Of a stretch of 64,000 bases of DNA, positions 60,774 to 64,000 are shown one piece after another (the first letter of the stretch is position 1; each line of letters opens with the position of its first letter). The position numbers and the translations under genes were made by a program. The stretch lies in the NCBI GenBank assembly GCA_963808315.1, contig CAWEFK010000010.1, forward strand, positions 62,001 to 126,000, given 5' to 3'. This stretch comes from Palsa-504 sp963808315. Lineage in GTDB: Bacteria > Actinomycetota > Actinomycetes > Streptosporangiales > Streptosporangiaceae. Under the pieces are notes generated by a model. That model saw only the letters and a program-made list of their open reading frames with translations, did no database searches and was not told where the DNA came from.

Positions 60774-61336
60774 ATGCCGGTCTATTTCTATGACCCGCCG
60801 GACAGATTCGTGGCCGGCGCGGTCGGGCAGCCTGGGGAACGAATCTTCTACCTGCAGGCGACTTCCAGTGGTCGCGTGACCAGCGTCGTGCTGGAGAAAT
60901 TCCAGGTGAGCCTGCTCGCCGAACGCCTCGATGAGCTGCTTGACGAGGTGCTCAGGCGCACGGGCGAAGCGACCGAGATGGCCGCCGCCACAGCCGCGGC
61001 CACGCCGGACGACGCGCCGCTCGACCTGCCGCTGCTCGAGGACTTCCGGGTGGGCGCGATCGCTTTGGCCTGGGACGGCGATGGAGGCATGGTCGTCATC
61101 GAGGCGCAGGAAGAATCGGACGAGCCGGTCGAGCCGCTGGCCGAGGATCTGCCCGCGGACGGGCCCGGAGTCCTGCGGGTGCGCATCACGCCAGAGGCCG
61201 CGCGCGCCTTTGCCCAGCGCGCCGCCGAAGGTCGTCGCAGGCCGGGCGGCCGCCGTGCCCGCTCTGCGGCCTGCCGCTGGATACCGACGGGCATGTCTGC
61301 CCGCGGCAGAATGGTCATCGCGTCGGCCATGCTTGA
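60774..61336 (+). CDS. DUF3090 family protein (one-base frameshift near the end)
   Basis: About 187 residues after repair. The N-terminus YFYDPPDRFVAGAVGQPGER and GRVTSVVLEKFQVSLLAERL are the DUF3090 pattern. The family normally ends in a zinc-ribbon-like tail with two CPxC-type pairs. Here that tail (PPCPLCGLPLDTDGHVCPRQ) is present in another frame and ends at TGA 61334-61336. A missing base near 61237 accounts for it. Without correction the frame runs on into the next gene. DUF3090 function is unknown; the gene clusters with SCO1664 and the histidine phosphatase. Confidence 0.85.
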
Positions 61337-62119
61337 CCCGAAGCGATCAGGACCGGACGAAACGGACGGAAATCAGGCCACGCTCGACCTGCTGTCGAGC
61401 GGGAAACTGGAGGTGGAAGGGCGCCTGGTGGACGCGTCCAACGCCACGCTTTACTGCACGATCAGCGTTTCCGGGCGCACGCAGACCGGCCGGAAGGGCC
61501 GGCCCGGCCAGCCGCGACAGGTCGCCTGCGTCTACAAGCCGGTCGCGGGGGAGCGTCCGCTCTGGGACTTCCCACCGGCACGCTGGCCGGACGTGAGGTC
61601 GCGGCCTACGCCGTGTCACGCGCGGCGGGATGGGATGTGGTACCGCCCACCGTCCTGCGGGACGGGCCGTTCGGGCCCGGCATGTGCCAGCTGTGGATCG
61701 ACCACGACACCGACGTGGACTTGATCGCCCTGTCCCGCCGGACCGATCACGCCGGGCTGCGCGACATGGCCGTCTTCGACGCGGTGGTGAACAACGCGGA
61801 CAGGAAGATCGGTCACCTGCTGCCGGTGGCGCAGGGGCATCTGTACGGCTGCGATCACGGGGTGTGCTTCGCCGAGGATTACAAGCTGCGCACCGTCTTG
61901 TGGCAGTGGCGAGGCAAAACGCTGCCCCGGCGGTCGCTGGAGGCACTGCGCCGCCTGGATGCGGAGTTCACCGAGGGCGGCCTGACCGACGAGCTGGCCC
62001 CGTTGATCAGCGCGAGTGAAATCGACGCCACCAGGGGCAGGATCGACACGCTCCTGAAGCACCGGGTCCATCCCTACCCGCCCACGGACTGGCCGGCCGT
62101 GCCCTGGCCCCCGGTCTAA
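61329..62119 (+). CDS. SCO1664 family protein (PI3/4-kinase-like fold, one-base frameshift)
   Basis: About 263 residues after repair, starting at ATG 61329, which overlaps the DUF3090 stop. The N-terminal part ends with QVACVYKPVAGERPLWDF. A missing C in the CCC run near 61570 then shifts the frame. The corrected sequence reads FPTGTLAGREVAAYAVSRAA and continues VVPPTVLRDGPFGPGMCQLW. MAVFDAVVNNADRKIGHLLP and YGCDHGVCFAEDYKLRTVLW are the kinase-like catalytic D-x5-N and DHG motifs. SCO1664 proteins are widespread in actinobacteria and uncharacterised. Convergent with the PAC2 gene, 11 bp apart. Confidence 0.85.
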
Positions 62120-62130
62120 GCAACTTCGGT

Positions 62131-63015
62131 CTAAGGACCCGGCGACTCCCCGCCGCCGTGCCGCCTGAAATAACGCTCGAACTCCCGGGCAATCGCATCC
62201 CCGCTCGCCTCGGGCAGGTCCATCGCGTCCTTCGCCTCTTCCAGCGTCCGCACGTAGTCGGCGACCTCTGAGTCCTGCTGGGCCAGCTCGTCCACTCCGC
62301 GCTCCCAGGCGCGGGCCTCCTCGGGCAGGTCGGCCAGCGGCAGCGGCGCGTCCAGGATGTCCTCGACCCCGCGGAGCAGGGCCAGCGTGGCCTTGGGACT
62401 CGGGGGCTGCGCCACGTAGTGCGGTACCTGAGCCCACAGCGAGACGGTCGGGAGGCCCGCCGCGGTGCAGGTGTGCTGGAGCACGCCGACGATCCCGGTG
62501 GGCCCCTTGTAGTCCACCCGGCCGACGCCGACGTCGACGGCCAGGGCGGCATTCGACGCGCCCACGGAGACCGGCACCGGGCGGGTGTGCGGCGCGTCGG
62601 CGAGCAGCGCGCCGAGCAAGATGATGAGATCCACGCCGAGGCTTTCCAGGCCCTGCACCAGCTCCTCGCTGAACGCCCGCCAGCGCATGTTCGGCTCGAT
62701 GCCGTGCACCAGGACGACGTCCCGGGACAGGCCGGTCGGCGGCACGGTCGGGTCAGCCGACTGAGCGCGGGCCAGGGAGATCCTGGTCGTCGGCCAGATC
62801 AGGCGCTGGGTGTGCCCGCCCTCGATGTCGACGACCGGCCGGTTGACCTGAAAGTCGTAGAATTCCTCGGGGTCGATGGCTCCGATCGGGGTCGCTTGCC
62901 AGGCGATGCCCAGGTGGTTGACCACCCCGCTGGCCGCTTCTCCAGCGTCATTCCAGCCTTCGAAACCGGCGATGGCAACTGGAGAGGCGAGTTCTCCGAT
63001 GTCGTTGAACTCGAT
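62131..63015 (-). CDS. PAC2 family protein
   Basis: About 294 residues. Conserved sequence continues upstream of the first standard start (GTG 62925): IEFNDIGELASPVAIAGFEG, WNDAGEAASG and then VVNHLGIAWQATPIG, so the gene begins near 63015. An AGGAGG ribosome site lies 9 bases before an ATC codon at 63015 (6 before CTC at 63018), and no ATG, GTG or TTG fits in frame. Either a rare start codon or a base error is present. PAC2 proteins resemble archaeal proteasome assembly chaperones and occur in proteasome-bearing actinobacteria. RDVVLVHGIEPNMRWRAF and YKGPTGIVGVLQHTC are typical motifs. Confidence 0.85.
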   Translation of the reverse strand: MEFNDIGELASPVAIAGFEGWNDAGEAASGVVNHLGIAWQATPIGAIDPEEFYDFQVNRPVVDIEGGHTQRLIWPTTRISLARAQSADPTVPPTGLSRDVVLVHGIEPNMRWRAFSEELVQGLESLGVDLIILLGALLADAPHTRPVPVSVGASNAALAVDVGVGRVDYKGPTGIVGVLQHTCTAAGLPTVSLWAQVPHYVAQPPSPKATLALLRGVEDILDAPLPLADLPEEARAWERGVDELAQQDSEVADYVRTLEEAKDAMDLPEASGDAIAREFERYFRRHGGGESPGP

Positions 63016-63162
63016 GAGTCGCCACCTCCTCGGCAGAGCGCAAACCGTCCTTTGACAGCCTACGTGCTCAGCCTTGCTCGATGGGTGACCGGCCGGCGTG
63101 TCCGATCGGGTCAGCCGCTCCGCCCGGGTCGACCCAGGAGCGGACGCCTAGGATGGGAGCCG

Positions 63163-63852
63163 ATGAGCACACTTGGCGCCGGCCCGGCCGCCCGGGTCCC
63201 CCCGGCGCGGTGCTGTTCGACATGGACGGGCTGCTGGTCGACTCCGAGCCGCTGTGGCTCGAGGCCGAGACCGCGGTCATGGCCAGGCTCGGCGCGGACT
63301 GGACCAGGGCGGATCAGCTGCAGTTGCTCGGCGGCAGCCTCGAGCCGCACGGTGCGCTACCTGCTGGCGAAGGCGGCCAGCCGGCGCCCGCCGAGGTGGT
63401 CGGCGAATGGCTCATGTCCGAGATCGCCGGCCGCGTCCGCGACCATGGCGTCCCGGTCCGGCCCGGCGCGCGCGAGCTGCTCGCCTCGGTCGCGGCGGCG
63501 GGCCTGCCGCGCGCGCTTGTGACCTCTTCCGAGCGCGGGTTCATGGACGCGGTGCTGGCCAGCACCGGCATGCGGTTCGACGTGCTGGTGTGCGCCGACG
63601 ACGTCAGCGCGACCAAGCCTGACCCCGAGCCCTACCTGCTCGCGGCCAAGCTGCTCGAGGTGGACCCGGGCCGCTGCGTCGCCCTGGAGGATTCACCGAA
63701 CGGCGTGGCCTCGGCGCAGGCCGCCGGCTGTCGCGTCATCGCCGTCCCGTCGCTGATCGCGATCGCCGACGCGCCCGGGCCGCACGGTGGTGCGGTCCCT
63801 GCTGGACCTGCAGGCCGGCCCCGACGGGGTCCGGGTGAAGAGGGGGGGTTAG
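63163..63852 (+). CDS. HAD-superfamily hydrolase (four one-base shifts)
   Basis: About 229 residues after repair. Motif I is AVLFDMDGLLVDSEPLW (nucleophile and acid Asp), motif II ALVTSSERGFM, motif III Lys in DDVSATKPDPEPYLLAAKLL and motif IV CVALEDSPNGVASAQAAG, the beta-phosphoglucomutase-like branch. The best start is ATG 63163 after GGGAG, which needs a base added near 63205. An extra C near 63343 and a lost base near 63391 bracket RTVRYLLAKAASRRPP. An extra C near 63784 hides the ending RTVVRSLLDLQAGPDGV, which stops at 63850-63852. The errors are denser here than anywhere else in the window. The substrate is unknown. Confidence 0.8.
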
Positions 63853-63911
63853 CCCCAGAGCTTCGCGCGCCGGGTACGCCTTAGACTGCAAGAGAACCGC
63901 GGGAGGCGCGC

Positions 63912-64000
63912 ATGTCCACCTATGACAAGATCGCCTGGCTGCCACTGTGCGGGGGGCTGACCGGGCTAGGCCTGGTGCTGAGCTATCTGGCGATGCGGCG
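63912..64000 (+). CDS. start of a small membrane protein, cut by the window edge
   Basis: ATG 63912 follows GGGAGGC. The visible 29 codons read MSTYDKIAWLPLCGGLTGLG and then a hydrophobic helix LVLSYLAMRR. It is probably a membrane protein; the rest lies outside the window. Confidence 0.5.
   Translation, partial: MSTYDKIAWLPLCGGLTGLGLVLSYLAMR

Noticed and set aside
1..64000. tRNA or rRNA genes
   Set aside because: I looked for T-arm and cloverleaf patterns in the intergenic regions on both strands and saw none; a covariance search was not possible.

Overview
The window is high-GC DNA with very little non-coding space and many TGATG or ATGA stop/start overlaps. It carries Pup ligase (PafA), the PafB/PafC WYL regulators, a TatA-TatC-HelY block, DUF3090, SCO1664-family and PAC2-family genes. 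Together these point to an Actinomycetota, probably a soil actinomycete near Streptosporangiales; the order is an inference.

Layout. 1-2.5 kb is a graveyard of mobile DNA: minus-strand ORFs of a transposon accessory module, a 5'-truncated group II intron whose 3' RNA domains survive, and a decayed gabD. 2.5-15 kb holds polytopic membrane proteins of GT-C type, including two recurrent uncharacterised families (three 'A' and two 'B' copies), around a nucleotide-sugar dehydrogenase / GT2 / epimerase operon. pafA sits at 15.0 kb. 16.5-26.2 kb is more lipid-linked-sugar glycosyltransferase genes. 26.3-34.8 kb resumes the classic neighbourhood: FKBP lipoprotein, DUF3866, pafB, pafC, tatA, tatC, helY. 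34.9-41.4 kb has another GT-C, a DPM1-like GT2, a UDP-glucuronate decarboxylase and a secreted GH15 glucoamylase/glucodextranase. 41.5-45.4 kb has a cupin and a padR / drug-ABC operon. 45.4-46.1 kb is a gene-free stretch with a strong candidate small RNA. 46.1-51.9 kb has DUF3099, tldE, tldD, fabG, fabI and purU. 52.8-59.2 kb is an oligopeptide ABC transporter with fused ATPases. 59.2-64 kb has a DUF1707-FHA protein, a histidine phosphatase, DUF3090, SCO1664, PAC2, a HAD hydrolase and the start of a small membrane protein.

How it fits together. The glycosyltransferase blocks look like cell-surface glycopolymer or glycolipid synthesis: sugar nucleotides are made (dehydrogenase, epimerases, UXS), GT2 enzymes load polyprenyl phosphate, and GT-C proteins use those donors outside the membrane. 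PafA tags proteins with Pup, and PafBC is the DNA-damage regulator. pup, dop and the proteasome core genes are not in the window, and pafA is separated from its usual downstream partners by about 10 kb of glycosyltransferase genes.

The most interesting item is the minus-strand locus at 45.85-46.07 kb. A TTGACA promoter is followed by three hairpins whose stems differ completely but whose loops all carry CCCCCGT, and then by a GC-rich hairpin closed by a GCGA tetraloop. It resembles the actinobacterial 6C type of C-rich-loop RNA but has three hairpins.

Caution: at least a dozen otherwise intact genes show one-base shifts that are restored by adding or removing one base, often in or beside G/C runs. 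I read most of these as sequencing errors, not biology. Frames and ends in those genes are given with the implied correction.
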